Positions 35,966-46,500 of a stretch of DNA of 64,000 bases are shown here, one piece after another; positions within the stretch are counted from its first letter, which is position 1, and each line of letters begins with the position of its first letter. Source of the DNA: Noviherbaspirillum cavernae (GTDB lineage Bacteria > Pseudomonadota > Gammaproteobacteria > Burkholderiales > Burkholderiaceae_D); NCBI RefSeq assembly GCF_003590875.1, contig NZ_QYUN01000002.1, positions 1,860,001 to 1,924,000 of the forward strand, written 5' to 3'. The notes beneath the pieces were generated by a model. It searched no databases and was not told where the DNA came from. It saw only the letters and a program-made list of their open reading frames with translations. The position numbers were made by a program, and so were the translations under genes.

Positions 35966-36924
35966 TTACCCGTTCCTCCGGTCAAATGCTTGCGCGGATG
36001 AAAATCCGACGCAGCGGCAAGCTGTTCATACAATTCGCGTTCCCTTGCACTGACGGTATGCGGCACGTCGACCCGCACCACCGCATACTGGTCGCCGGCG
36101 CTTCCGTCGGACGATGGCAGGCCGCGTTTGCCAAGACGCATTTTCTGTCCCGTTTTCGTACCCGGCTTGATGGCGAGTTCGACCTGCCCGCCCAGCGTCG
36201 GTATTGTCACCGTTGCGCCGAGCACCGCCTCCCACGGCGCCAGCGGCAGATCGATGTAGAGGTCGCGCCCGCTGATGCGGTATAAGGGATGTGGGGTGAT
36301 AGACAACGCGATATAGAGATCGCCCGGCTTGCCGCCGTTCAATCCCTGGCCGCCCTTGCCCGTCAGGCGCAGCCGCTGTCCTTCCGTCGCGCCCTTCGGC
36401 ACCGTGACGCGGAAGGTGCGGGGAACGCGATGTATCAGGCCTTGCGCATCGTATTCGGGCAGCTCCAGGCGGACATCGATCTCGCCGCCCGTGTACACCG
36501 TTTCCAGCGGCACCTGCGCCGCGACTTCGTAGTCTTGTCCCGGCATCGCGAATGGTTCCGCCCTCTGATGACCGCGCGCGCCACGCTGACGCGAGCTGGT
36601 AAAGGCCGACAGGATGTCCGCGAGATCGACGTCGTCGAAATAGGATTCACCCCTGCCCTGGCTGAACTGCTGCTCCCATTCCGGCGGCGGATGGAATTCC
36701 TCTCCCGGCCGGCGCGTGCCCAGCTTGTCGTACTCCTCGCGCTTTTGCGGATCCTTCAGCGTGGCGTACGCTTCCGCGATGTCCTTGAATTTTTCCTCTC
36801 CCCTGGGATCTTTCGAAACGTCCGGATGGTATTCATGCGCGAGCTTGCGGTAGGCCTTTTTTATTTCCGCTGCGGTCGCAGTCCGTTCGACACCCAGCGT
36901 CTTGTAATAGTCCTTGAATTTCAT
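35962..36924 (-). CDS. cbpA: CbpA-like DnaJ-class co-chaperone
   Basis: 320 residues from the ATG at 36924. J-domain at the N-terminus with the HPD motif (YHPDVS), a linker with FSQGRGES and a Gly/Arg patch, then the two DnaJ C-terminal substrate-binding domains, without the Cys-rich zinc finger of DnaJ. It stimulates DnaK ATPase and may bind curved DNA. It is translationally coupled to CbpM. Confidence 0.93.
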   Translation of the reverse strand: MKFKDYYKTLGVERTATAAEIKKAYRKLAHEYHPDVSKDPRGEEKFKDIAEAYATLKDPQKREEYDKLGTRRPGEEFHPPPEWEQQFSQGRGESYFDDVDLADILSAFTSSRQRGARGHQRAEPFAMPGQDYEVAAQVPLETVYTGGEIDVRLELPEYDAQGLIHRVPRTFRVTVPKGATEGQRLRLTGKGGQGLNGGKPGDLYIALSITPHPLYRISGRDLYIDLPLAPWEAVLGATVTIPTLGGQVELAIKPGTKTGQKMRLGKRGLPSSDGSAGDQYAVVRVDVPHTVSARERELYEQLAAASDFHPRKHLTGGTGK

Positions 36925-37024
36925 GCAGAGATTTTCCGGATGATATGAACGCCCTTGCCGCCCGATGAATGCAGCCGGCAAGGCTGGCCTTGCCGACTAT
37001 GGTTCGCACTGCACCGCGCGATGC

Positions 37025-37369
37025 TCAGTGACGCGTATCCGACGATGGCAGCAGCAGCGGGTCGTGCAGCCTGACGATCTGCCGCACATCCTCGTCGTCG
37101 ATGACTTCAAGGCTGGTCATCCCGGCCGCATCATGATCGACATACACCTCCCTGGGGTGGTGAATCATGTGGTCGAGCCCCTCCATCACGAGTTCAACGA
37201 TATCGCTCTTGGGGTCGTACGTGATTCCCAGCAGCGGCACCCATTCGGCCTCGATCTGGCTGCCGAGCTGCAGCGAATCAACCTCGATTTCCGCGCGCGC
37301 GCCTTCAAGCGCTTTCGACATCTTGTCGAAGTACGGACCCCATGCAGTTTTTTCGACTTTCGATATCAT
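37025..37369 (-). CDS. DUF5335-like protein
   Basis: 114 residues from the ATG at 37369 (GGAGGCGGGAA upstream). Pattern WGPYFDKMSKALEG, AEWVPLLGITYDPKSDIVE and HHPREVYVDHD matches the DUF5335 family of small soluble proteins. Function unknown; relatives sit near chaperone and stress genes, as here next to cbpAM and an HdeD-like gene. Confidence 0.75.
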   Translation of the reverse strand: MISKVEKTAWGPYFDKMSKALEGARAEIEVDSLQLGSQIEAEWVPLLGITYDPKSDIVELVMEGLDHMIHHPREVYVDHDAAGMTSLEVIDDEDVRQIVRLHDPLLLPSSDTRH

Positions 37370-37422
37370 TTCCCGCCTCCGCAAAGTGAATGCCTGAACA
37401 GCCAACCAAATGCTGAATAATT

Positions 37423-38034
37423 CTAGGTATGAGCAGGCCGGCCAGCCGTCATGCGCCGGTCAGGCGTCATGCGACGTTCCATCACGCCTCCGGTCTCTGC
37501 ACGAGTCCCTGCCCGCATTCGAAAGGCGAGTCCGAGCAGCAGCGCGCCTGTCAGGATGGCGTACAGGCTGATCAGCCAGATCAATGCCATCGCGCCCGCG
37601 CCGGGATAAAGGAATACCAGCACGCCGAATGCGATGGAAACCGCACCGCTCAGTATCAGCATCCATTCATTCCTGATCGCCTTGCGCAAGCGTATCGCAG
37701 CAGCAATGTCGAGCACGCCGGAAATCATTGCATTGGCCGCCATCACCAATACGAGTACCAAGGCCGTCAGTCCCGGATGAATGAGCGCGATCACGCCCGC
37801 GCCAATGGCAGTCAGGCCCAGCAAGAGAGACAGCCACCATTCGTCATCGGTCTTTCGATTCTGAAACGCGCCGGCGACCGACACCACGCCGCTGACAAGC
37901 GCATACGCTGCAAACAGCGCAATCAGGCCAAGCAAGGTCAGTCCGGGCCATGAGATCGCAAGAATGCCGAACAGTATCGCCACCACGCCACGCACGGCGG
38001 GAACCCACCAGGATTTGGATAACATGGAATTCAT
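37423..38034 (-). CDS. HdeD-family (DUF308) membrane protein
   Basis: 203 residues with about six hydrophobic segments and paired DUF308 repeats (VVAILFGILAISWPGLTLL and similar). HdeD of E. coli is an acid-resistance membrane protein. The ATG at 38034 has GGAGGT at ideal spacing; the ATG at 38049 would overlap that site. A basic C-terminal tail repeats RRMTPDRRMT. Confidence 0.88.
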   Translation of the reverse strand: MNSMLSKSWWVPAVRGVVAILFGILAISWPGLTLLGLIALFAAYALVSGVVSVAGAFQNRKTDDEWWLSLLLGLTAIGAGVIALIHPGLTALVLVLVMAANAMISGVLDIAAAIRLRKAIRNEWMLILSGAVSIAFGVLVFLYPGAGAMALIWLISLYAILTGALLLGLAFRMRAGTRAETGGVMERRMTPDRRMTAGRPAHT

Positions 38035-38328
38035 TGCGGACACCTCCATTGAAAAGTTGCGTTCTTGTTGCAGAGTTAGTCCGCGATTTTTGAAGAACGT
38101 TCGCTGGCGCAACCGCGCATGTGGGCGTGTTGAACACTGAAATCCGCGCGAGATTCGCGATAGATCAAAGGCTGTGGCGCGACGCAACTATTGCAGCTTG
38201 CCGGCATGAATCGGTTCCTTGACGAAACGATTTTTCGATTCGCCCGCGTTGCCTGTCTGATGCATGTCCGGTGCATGTCCTGTCCATGCATTTGCGTATA
38301 TGCTGATTGAAATGAACCGGAGGACAGG

Positions 38329-39468
38329 ATGCAGAACAATGCAAGCGTGAAGGCGGACTACCTCATCATTGGCGCGGGGATTGCGGGCGCATCAATCGGT
38401 TACTGGCTTGCGCCGCATGCAAAGGTATTGGTGCTGGAACGCGAATCCCAGCCCGGCTATCACAGCACCGGCCGTTCCGCCGCGCTGTTCATGGAGAGTT
38501 ACGGACCGCCGCAGGTGCGCGCATTGACGTGCGCGAGCCGGGCATTTTTCGAACAGCCGCCGCCGGGGTTCACCGAACATCCGATCTTGTCGCCGCGCGG
38601 CGCGATGATGGTGGCCGACCACGGCCAGCAGGATTTGCTGGATGAACAGGACGCGATAGTGCGCTCCGTCTCCGGCATGGCGCGGCGGCTCGATGCGGAC
38701 GGCGCATGCGAACTGGTGCCGGTACTGCGCCGCGAGTGCGTACTGGGCGCGGTGCATGAGCCGGATGCCGCCGATATCGATGTGCATGCGCTGCATCAGG
38801 CTTATCTGAAAGGGCTGCGTGCCCGAGGTGGCTCGATCGCCGTGGACGCCGGCGTGAGCGCCATGGAATACAGCGGCGGCATCTGGCGCGTCACCGCCGG
38901 CGAAAAGCTGTACGAAGCGCCCATCGTCGTCAACGCCGCCGGTGCATGGTGCGACGTCATCGCCGCACTGGCGGGCGCGGCACCGATCGGACTGGTTCCG
39001 ATGCGGCGCTCCGCCTTCACGTTCGCGCCGCCGGATGGCATCGACGTGTCGCGCTGGCCGATGTTCATCGGTGTGGACGAATCGTATTACGTGAAGCCCG
39101 ACGCCGGTCTGCTGCTCGGCTCGCCTGCCAATGCCGATCCGGTCGCGCCACACGATGTGCAGGCGGAGGAACTGGATATCGCATTGGCAATCGACCGCAT
39201 CGAAACCATGACAACCTTGACGATACGCCGCCCGAAGCACGTGTGGGCGGGGCTGCGTTCCTTCGTCGGGGACGGCAGCTTCGTGGGCGGATTCGATGCG
39301 GCGCTGCCGGGATTTTTCTGGGCTGCCGGCCAGGGCGGCTATGGCATTCAGTCGTCTGCCGCAGCCGGCGAACTGTATGCGGCGCTGCTGCGCGGGATAC
39401 CTGCGCCACAAAGAATCATGGATTTTGGCGTGCGGCTGGAGGAATTGAGTCCGGCGCGCATGCGCTGA
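38329..39468 (+). CDS. dauA: DauA-like FAD-dependent D-amino-acid (D-arginine) dehydrogenase
   Basis: 379 residues of the DAO family. FAD motif YLIIGAGIAGASIGYW, flavin-site GYHSTGRSAALF, substrate-site blocks EHPILSPRG, VDESYYVKPDAGLLLGSP and VWAGLRSF, and C-terminal GQGGYGIQSSAA. The alignment to Pseudomonas DauA, as recalled, is close throughout. One change stands out: the active-site Tyr that follows SAAH in DauA is Phe here (residue 54). It oxidises D-amino acids, passing electrons to the quinone pool. GGAGGA precedes the ATG. No dauB or racemase gene is adjacent. Confidence 0.8.
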   Translation: MQNNASVKADYLIIGAGIAGASIGYWLAPHAKVLVLERESQPGYHSTGRSAALFMESYGPPQVRALTCASRAFFEQPPPGFTEHPILSPRGAMMVADHGQQDLLDEQDAIVRSVSGMARRLDADGACELVPVLRRECVLGAVHEPDAADIDVHALHQAYLKGLRARGGSIAVDAGVSAMEYSGGIWRVTAGEKLYEAPIVVNAAGAWCDVIAALAGAAPIGLVPMRRSAFTFAPPDGIDVSRWPMFIGVDESYYVKPDAGLLLGSPANADPVAPHDVQAEELDIALAIDRIETMTTLTIRRPKHVWAGLRSFVGDGSFVGGFDAALPGFFWAAGQGGYGIQSSAAAGELYAALLRGIPAPQRIMDFGVRLEELSPARMR

Positions 39469-39496
39469 AAAGCCAGGAATAACCAGGGCCGCAAAT

Positions 39497-39526
39497 GAAA
39501 AAGGGCCGCATTTCCATGCAGCCCTT
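39497..39526 (-). terminator. Rho-independent terminator of the chemoreceptor gene
   Basis: On the minus strand a 10-bp stem (AAGGGCTGCA with TGCGGCCCTT) and a 6-base loop is followed by TTTC. It lies 40 bases after the chemoreceptor stop. Confidence 0.75.
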
Positions 39527-39565
39527 GCAGCCCTTACGGCAGTCCGTGCCACTATCCGGCGAGAT

Positions 39566-41188
39566 TCACGTCTGCGCAATCATCCCTTGTACCTGCCGCA
39601 AACGGGGCCTCGTCTCGGTCACCATCTGCGGCATGCCACCAGCGGCGCTCAGGTCAAACGCCGCGACCGCCTGCCCCAGACTTGCGGCGCGGTCCTGCAT
39701 TGCCGCCGAGGCGGCAGCGGCTTCCTCGACCAGTGCGGCATTGTGCTGGGTCATTTCATCCATCGTCGCAATCGCGCGGTTGATCTCTTCGATGCCGGCG
39801 CTTTGCTCCTCGCTTGCGTCGGAAATATCGTTCATGATGCCCGCCACGCGCTGCACGGCGGCGACGATTTCCTCCATCTGCGTGCCGGCGCTGTCGACCA
39901 GGGTATTGCCGGTTTCCACCTTGTTGACCGAGTCGCCGATCAATTCCTTGATTTCCTTCGCGGCCTGGGCCGAGCGCTGGGCGAGCGTTCTGACCTCGGC
40001 GGCGACCACGGCGAAGCCCCTGCCCTGTTCACCGGCGCGGGCTGCCTCGACCGCCGCGTTCAACGCGAGGATATTGGTCTGGAAGGCGATGCCGTCGATG
40101 ACGCCGATGATGTCGACGATCTTGCGGGCGCTTTCCTTGATCGAGCCCATGGTGGCGACAACCTGTCCCACCACTTCCCCGCCCTTCACGGCAGAATCGG
40201 ATGCGGAGCGCACCAGCCGGTTTGCTTCCTGCGCGTGGCTGGCGTTCTGCTTGACAGTCGAGGTCAGTTCTTCCATCGACGATGCGGTTTCCTCCAGCGC
40301 GCTGGCCTGCGATTCGGTGCGCTGCGACAGGTCGGCATTGCCGGCCGATATCTCGTTGGAAGCGATGCCGATCTGATCGGTACCCGTGCGCACCTGGCTG
40401 ACGATGCTCGACAGGCTTTGGTCCATGTCCTTGAGAGCCCGCAGCAGCTCGCTGGTTTCATCCCTGCCCGCGACGTCGATGCGTGCGCCGAGCTTGCCGG
40501 CGGCCACCCGCTTGGCGACGGCCACCGCATCCTGCAGCGGACGCGTGATGCTGCGCGTGGTCAGCCACGACACGATGCCGCCCATCAGCACGGTGACGAT
40601 GCCGGTGATGCTCAACACGAGGGTGATGGCCTTCCCCATGTCTTCCGAACTGGCAATGAGCTCGCGGATGACGCCCTGCTGTATCTCCACCAGCTTGTCG
40701 ATCTCGACGATCGTCTGTTGATTGAGCGGGTCGATGCGGGAGGAAATCAGCTTGCCCGCCGCCTCGTTGCTGTACGCCTTCACCATTTCCATGGCTTCCA
40801 GGAACGGCGCGTCGGTTCCTTTATCGAGATCGGCGATCTGCGCGACGATTTTCTTTTCCGTATCGTTCAATCCCAGCGCGATCAGTTTCTGCTGCGCCTC
40901 CTGGAAGCGCTTGCGCTGCGCCCGCAGTTTCGCTTCCTCCCGCTGCATTTCGGGCGTGCTGTACTGCAAGCCGACATTGCGCATCGCGATGCCGCCTTCA
41001 AGGATCGCGCTGCGCATGATATTGGCCGTCGCGGATTTGGCATTGGCATGCTCGGTGGCATCGTTGTGGCTGCGGCGGGCATTGTCGCTGATCACGATGC
41101 CGGCAACCAGCACGACCACCACCCACGTCAGAAGGACGCCGAACCCCAAGCCGAGGCGGGCGCCAATTTTCACATTGCGCAGATTCAT
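39566..41188 (-). CDS. methyl-accepting chemotaxis protein
   Basis: 540 residues from the ATG at 41188 (GGGAGA upstream). Two transmembrane helices (about 12-34 and 185-208) flank a four-helix-bundle ligand domain. A HAMP domain and a methyl-accepting cytoplasmic domain follow, with the conserved hairpin tip (IIGVIDGIAFQTNILALN then AAVEAARAGEQGRGFAVVA). No C-terminal CheR-binding pentapeptide is seen. It is isolated from other chemotaxis genes, so it probably joins an array encoded elsewhere. Confidence 0.95.
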   Translation of the reverse strand: MNLRNVKIGARLGLGFGVLLTWVVVVLVAGIVISDNARRSHNDATEHANAKSATANIMRSAILEGGIAMRNVGLQYSTPEMQREEAKLRAQRKRFQEAQQKLIALGLNDTEKKIVAQIADLDKGTDAPFLEAMEMVKAYSNEAAGKLISSRIDPLNQQTIVEIDKLVEIQQGVIRELIASSEDMGKAITLVLSITGIVTVLMGGIVSWLTTRSITRPLQDAVAVAKRVAAGKLGARIDVAGRDETSELLRALKDMDQSLSSIVSQVRTGTDQIGIASNEISAGNADLSQRTESQASALEETASSMEELTSTVKQNASHAQEANRLVRSASDSAVKGGEVVGQVVATMGSIKESARKIVDIIGVIDGIAFQTNILALNAAVEAARAGEQGRGFAVVAAEVRTLAQRSAQAAKEIKELIGDSVNKVETGNTLVDSAGTQMEEIVAAVQRVAGIMNDISDASEEQSAGIEEINRAIATMDEMTQHNAALVEEAAAASAAMQDRAASLGQAVAAFDLSAAGGMPQMVTETRPRLRQVQGMIAQT

Positions 41189-41584
41189 GGTGTCTCCCAT
41201 TCTCTTGTTATCAAATTGCGGAAATCTGCCTGCCGGACTTGCGTACGTCCGATCTTCTGTAGCCGCCAGGCAACGCTGCCCAGCCTGATCCTCCGCTTCG
41301 GACAAACAAATGTTTATCCAATGCAACGGGAAGTGTAACCAAAATGTAACCATCCCCACAAATATTTTCCATATCGCAACATGGCAATTTGATCCCAAGC
41401 AACAGCTTTTTCGCCATGGCAACGGCAACCTGAGGATTTCCTCTAAATCACTTGATGCATGGCAATCAATCAGCCGTTAATCGCACCTTAATTCATTAAC
41501 ACGGGGAACGCTGGTCCGGTCAGCACTTCTAAGAGTGATCATTAAGGTGCATGCATTGCGCTGCGGAAACACGGATTCTGAAAA
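41189..41584. other. divergent intergenic region with a distant inverted repeat
   Basis: About 400 bases, AT-richer than the surroundings. A 10-bp inverted repeat (GCACCTTAAT at 41483-41492, ATTAAGGTGC at 41541-41550) sits 35 bases before the start of the REC-GGDEF-EAL gene and may be a regulator site. No gene is visible. Confidence 0.5.
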
Positions 41585-43438
41585 TTGCTTAAGCCCAAGG
41601 TTTTACTCGTCAACGACCATCCCGCGAGTCTGCTCGCGCTCAAGACGCTGCTGTTGAGCGGCCCCGAGTCTGGTGAATATGAACTGATCACCGCCACTTC
41701 CGGCGCGGAAGCGCTGCGCGAAGTGCTGCGGCATCGGTTCGCGGTCATTCTGCTGGATATCAGCATGCCGGGCATGGACGGCTTCGAAACTGCCGAGATC
41801 ATCCATTCGCATTTCCGGCTGGCATCCATTCCGATCATTTTCATTACCGCGCATTACGCGGATGAATTGAATCGGCTGAAGGGCTATGAGCAAGGCGCGG
41901 TCGATTATTTGATCACGCCCGTCATCCCCCAGGTGCTGCGCAGCAAAATTTCGGTATTCATCGAACTCGCGAAAAAGAACATCCAGCTGCAAAGCCAGAA
42001 GGAAGCGTTGGCGATGAGGAACCGCGATCTGCAGATTCAGCAGATGGAAGATCTCAAACGCATCAATGCCACGCTCGAAGAGGAAATCATCGAGCGCCGC
42101 CAAGCCGAAGAGCGCGCGCATGAACTGGCGATCCGCGATCCGCTGACGGGCCTGATGAACCGGCGCTCGCTGGCGGAGCATCTAGAACATGCGACGGTGC
42201 GCGCCGCGCGCCGGGGCGAATTGCTGGCGCTGCTCTTTCTCGACATGGACCGCTTCAAGGCCATCAACGACACACTGGGCCACGATGCCGGCGACGAGTT
42301 GCTGTGCCAGGTGGCAAGGCGCATCAGCGCCGCAGTGCGCGAATCCGACGTGGTGGCGCGGCTGGGCGGTGACGAGTTCGTCGTGCTGATGGAAGACCTG
42401 CCCTCCTACGCCGCCGCCTCCGAGGTCGCAAGAAAGATCGTGAAGACCTATGAGGAACCGTTCAGCGTCGCATCGCAGAACGTCAACACGTCGGTGAGCA
42501 TCGGCATCAGCCTGTTCCCGCAGGACGGCACGTCCGTCAACGAACTGATGCGCAGCGCCGATCTTGCGATGTACCACGCGAAGCAGGAGCGGCGCGGCAG
42601 CGTCCAGTTTTTTCACGAAGAACTCAATGCGCGCATGGTCGAGCGTTCGCAGCTGGAACAGGAACTGCAGCATGCGCTGGAAAACGACGAATTTGAGCTG
42701 TATTACCAGCCCAAGGTCGATGCCGCGACCGGCCGCGTCGCGGGCGTCGAGGCGCTGCTGCGCTGGCACCATCCGCGCCTCGGCTTGTTGAGCGGCGGGC
42801 AATTCATTCCCGCCGCGCTCGATACCGGCAAGGTGGTGCCGATCGGCGAATGGGTGATCTCCGCCGCCTGCGCGCAGGCGAAACTCTGGCAGGAATCCGG
42901 CGCGGGGCTGCCGTCCATTCCGATCGCGGTCAACATCGCCATTCCGCAGATCTACGCCAATCTGCCAGAGGTGATCGATCGTGCGCTGCGCGAATACGGC
43001 GTGCCGCCTTCCAGCCTGCAGCTCGAAATCACGGAATCGCTTCTGATCGAGGATATCGAGCGCGCGACTTCCGTGCTGCGCGAAATCAGCGAAAGCGGCA
43101 TCACCATCGCCATCGACGATTTCGGCACCGGCTACTCGTCCTTGTCGGTGCTGAAGACGCTGCCGATCGACGTATTGAAGATCGACCAGTCCTTCGTGCG
43201 CGATCTCGGCAAGGACCTCGGCGACAACGCCATTGTCGCTGCCATCGTCAACATGGCGCGCGCACTCGCGCTGCGCGTGGTCGCGGAAGGCGTGGAAACC
43301 CAGGAGCAGCTCAACATCCTGCGGCAACTGGGCTGCGACGAACATCAGGGCTACTTTTACAGCAAGCCATTGCCTGCGGCGCTTGTCGCGGAGCAGCTTG
43401 GCCGCACAAACAGCACAAGCAGCACAAGCCACGCGTAG
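41585..43438 (+). CDS. REC-GGDEF-EAL cyclic-di-GMP enzyme
   Basis: 617 residues. A receiver (1-125, phosphorylation site VILLDISMPGMDG), a coiled coil (about 135-180), a GGDEF domain with intact RLGGDEF and an RxxD inhibitory site five residues before it, and an EAL domain with EALLRW, DDFGTGYSSL and the EGVET loop. Both halves look catalytically capable, so activity may switch with phosphorylation. Start is a TTG at 41585; no ATG exists upstream in frame. The next gene, a hybrid kinase, starts 74 bases downstream and is a likely partner. Confidence 0.93.
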   Translation: MLKPKVLLVNDHPASLLALKTLLLSGPESGEYELITATSGAEALREVLRHRFAVILLDISMPGMDGFETAEIIHSHFRLASIPIIFITAHYADELNRLKGYEQGAVDYLITPVIPQVLRSKISVFIELAKKNIQLQSQKEALAMRNRDLQIQQMEDLKRINATLEEEIIERRQAEERAHELAIRDPLTGLMNRRSLAEHLEHATVRAARRGELLALLFLDMDRFKAINDTLGHDAGDELLCQVARRISAAVRESDVVARLGGDEFVVLMEDLPSYAAASEVARKIVKTYEEPFSVASQNVNTSVSIGISLFPQDGTSVNELMRSADLAMYHAKQERRGSVQFFHEELNARMVERSQLEQELQHALENDEFELYYQPKVDAATGRVAGVEALLRWHHPRLGLLSGGQFIPAALDTGKVVPIGEWVISAACAQAKLWQESGAGLPSIPIAVNIAIPQIYANLPEVIDRALREYGVPPSSLQLEITESLLIEDIERATSVLREISESGITIAIDDFGTGYSSLSVLKTLPIDVLKIDQSFVRDLGKDLGDNAIVAAIVNMARALALRVVAEGVETQEQLNILRQLGCDEHQGYFYSKPLPAALVAEQLGRTNSTSSTSHA

Positions 43439-43512
43439 AAACGCTTGATCGGGAGCAGCGGCATTACCGCCCGCCCTTGCTTCCTCCATTGAATCGCACA
43501 GGGAATAACAGC

Positions 43513-46500
43513 ATGGACGTGACAACGGACGCCAATGAAGAACTCGATATCAAGGTCTTGCTCGCGACGCTGATCGCGCTAAAGAAAGGCGACTTTTCGG
43601 CGCGCATGCCGTCCGACTGGACCGGCATGGCCGGCAAGGTCGCGGATACCTTGAACGACATCATCGAAACCAATGCCCAGATGGCCGAGGGCATTACCAG
43701 TGTCAGCCGCGTCGTGGGCCGCGAAGGCCGCCTGAGCCAGCGCGCCGTGGTGCCGAATGTTTCCGGCGGCTGGTCCACCATGGTGCGCTCGGTCAACACC
43801 TTGATCGACGATCTCGTCTATCCGACCACCGAGATGGCGCGCGTGATCGGCGCGGTTGCCAAGGGCGACCTGTCGCAGACCATGTCGCTCGATGTCGATG
43901 GCCGCCTGCTGAAGGGGCAGTTCCTGCGCGCGGCGACCCATGCCAACACCATGGTCGAGCAGCTGAGTTCGTTCGCATCGGAGGTGACGCGGGTGGCGCG
44001 CGAGGTCGGCACCGAAGGCAAGCTGGGCGGCCAGGCCAACGTGCCTGGCGTGGCGGGAACCTGGAAGGACCTGACCGATTCCGTGAACTCGATGGCGGGC
44101 AACCTGACTTTGCAGGTCCGAAGCATCGCCGACGTGACCACGGCGGTCGCCAACGGCGACTTGTCCAAGAAGATCACGATGGACATGCGCGGCGAGATTC
44201 TGCAGCTCAAGGGCACGATCAACACAATGGTGGACCAGCTGCGCTCCTTCGCATCCGAAGTGACACGGGTGGCGCGCGAGGTCGGCACCGAGGGCCGCCT
44301 CGGCGGCCAGGCGAACGTGCCTGGCGTCGCAGGGACATGGAAGGATTTGACCGACAACGTGAACTTCATGGCGTGGAACCTGACGGACCAGGTGCGCAAC
44401 ATCGCCGAGGTGACGACGGCGGTGGCGCGCGGCGACCTCTCCAAGAAGATCACGGTGGACGTCAAGGGCGAAATTCTTGAACTGAAGGACACCATCAACG
44501 TGATGGTGGATCAACTCAGTTCCTTCGCCTCGGAAGTCACCCGCGTGGCGCGCGAAGTCGGCACCGAAGGCAAGCTGGGCGGCCAGGCGCAGGTCGAAGG
44601 CGCGGCCGGCACGTGGAAGGACCTGACCGACAACGTGAACTTCATGGCGGCCAACCTGACGGAGCAGGTGCGCGGTATCGTCGGTGTGGTGACCGCGGTG
44701 GCGAACGGCGACCTGACGAAGAAACTGACGGTCGCTGCACGCGGCGAAATCGCGGCGCTCGCCAATACCATCAATGAAATGACCGACACGCTGGCCGTGT
44801 TCGCCGACCAGGCGACGACGGTGGCGCGCGAGGTCGGCGTGGAAGGCAAGCTGGGCGGCCAGGCAAGCGTACCGGGCGCGGCGGGCACGTGGAAGGACTT
44901 GACCGAGAACGTGAACCAGCTGGCGGCCAACCTCACCACGCAGGTGCGTGCGATCGCGGAAGTGGCAACGGCCGTGGCGCGCGGCGACTTGTCGCGCTCG
45001 ATCCAGGTGGATGCGCGCGGCGAGGTGTCCTACCTGAAGGACAACATCAACGAGATGATCCGCAACCTGAAGGACACCACGCAGAAGAACGCACAGCAGG
45101 ATTGGCTGAAAACCAACCTGGCGCGCATCACGCGTCTGCTGCAGGGCCAGCGCGACCTGGGGGCCGTGACGTCGCTCATTCTGTCGGAGCTGGCGCCGCT
45201 GGTATCCGCGCATCACGGCGTGTTCTACATGATGGATTCGCAGGACAGCGAGGCGCGGCTGCGCATGGGGTCGAGCTATGGCTACCGCGCGCGGAACGAC
45301 CTGCCGACTTCCTTCATGCCTGGCGAAGGCCTGGTCGGGCAATGCGCGATCGAGAAGCAGCGCATCTGGCTGACCAACGTGCCGCGCGACTACATCATGG
45401 TGTCGTCCGGACTCGGCGTCGCGCCACCGACCAACATCGTGGTGCTGCCGATCCTGTTCGAACAGCAGGTCAAGGCGGTGATCGAAATCGCCTCGCTCGA
45501 CCGTTTCACCGAAACCCACCTCTCCTTCCTCGACCAGCTGACCGATTCGATCGGCGTCGTGTTGAATACCATCGAAGCGAACAGCCGCACCGAAAGCCTG
45601 CTGACGCAATCGCAGTCGCTGGCGCAGGAGCTGCAGCAAACCAATCTGGAGCTGGCGGAAAAGGCGCGGCTGCTGTCCGAACAGAACATCGAGGTCGAAC
45701 GCAAGAACCGTGAAGTGGAGCAGGCCAAGTTCGCGCTCGAGGAAAAGGCAACCCAGCTCACGCTATCGTCCAAGTACAAGTCCGAGTTCCTCGCCAACAT
45801 GTCGCATGAACTGCGCACGCCCTTGAACAGCCTGCTGATTCTCGCGCAGCAGTTGAGCAACAATCCGGACAGGAACCTGACCGACACACAAGTCGAGTTC
45901 GCCAAGACCATCTACGGCTCGGGCAGCGACCTGCTGACGCTGATCAACGACATCCTCGACCTGTCGAAGATCGAATCCGGCACGGTGACGCTGGAGATCA
46001 GCGACTATCGCTTCGAGACGCTGCGCGCCTACGTCGAGCGCACTTTCCGCCACATGGCAAAGGCGAAGACGATCGACTTTGCGATCGAGCTGGACAATCG
46101 TCTGCCGCCATCCATGCAGATCGACACGACCCGGCTGCAGCAGATTCTGCGCAACCTGTTGTCGAACGCCTTCAAGTTCACGGCCAACGGCAAGGTGTCG
46201 CTGCGCATCGGCATGGCCGACCACGGCTGGTCGACGGACAATCCCAGCCTCGCGCGCGCCGACGCGGTGCTTGCATTCACGGTCACGGATACCGGTATCG
46301 GCATTCCGACGGACAAGTTGCAGCTCATTTTCGAAGCCTTCCAGCAGGCCGACGGCAGCACGGCGCGCAAGTACGGCGGCACCGGCCTCGGCCTGTCCAT
46401 CAGCCGTGAACTGGCGCGCCTCTTGAACGGCGAAATCCGCGTCATGAGCGAAATCGGTGTCGGCAGCACGTTCACCCTGTACCTTCCATATCAAAAGGAC

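Noticed and set aside
42850..43512. Upstream extension of the hybrid kinase frame into the GGDEF-EAL gene
   Set aside because: The extension overlaps the EAL coding region in another frame and is Arg-rich nonsense. The ATG at 43513 has a ribosome binding site and begins the family-like sequence.
43966..45070. The 276-bp DNA repeats as a CRISPR or tandem satellite
   Set aside because: They are in-frame coding repeats of 92-residue HAMP units, with no short direct repeats and unique spacers.
43579..45639. A minus-strand open frame of nearly 690 codons opposite the HAMP array
   Set aside because: It is antisense to a well-supported kinase gene and its composition (His/Arg/Gln/Asp-rich) is typical of shadow frames in GC-rich DNA. 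No domain or ribosome binding site supports it.
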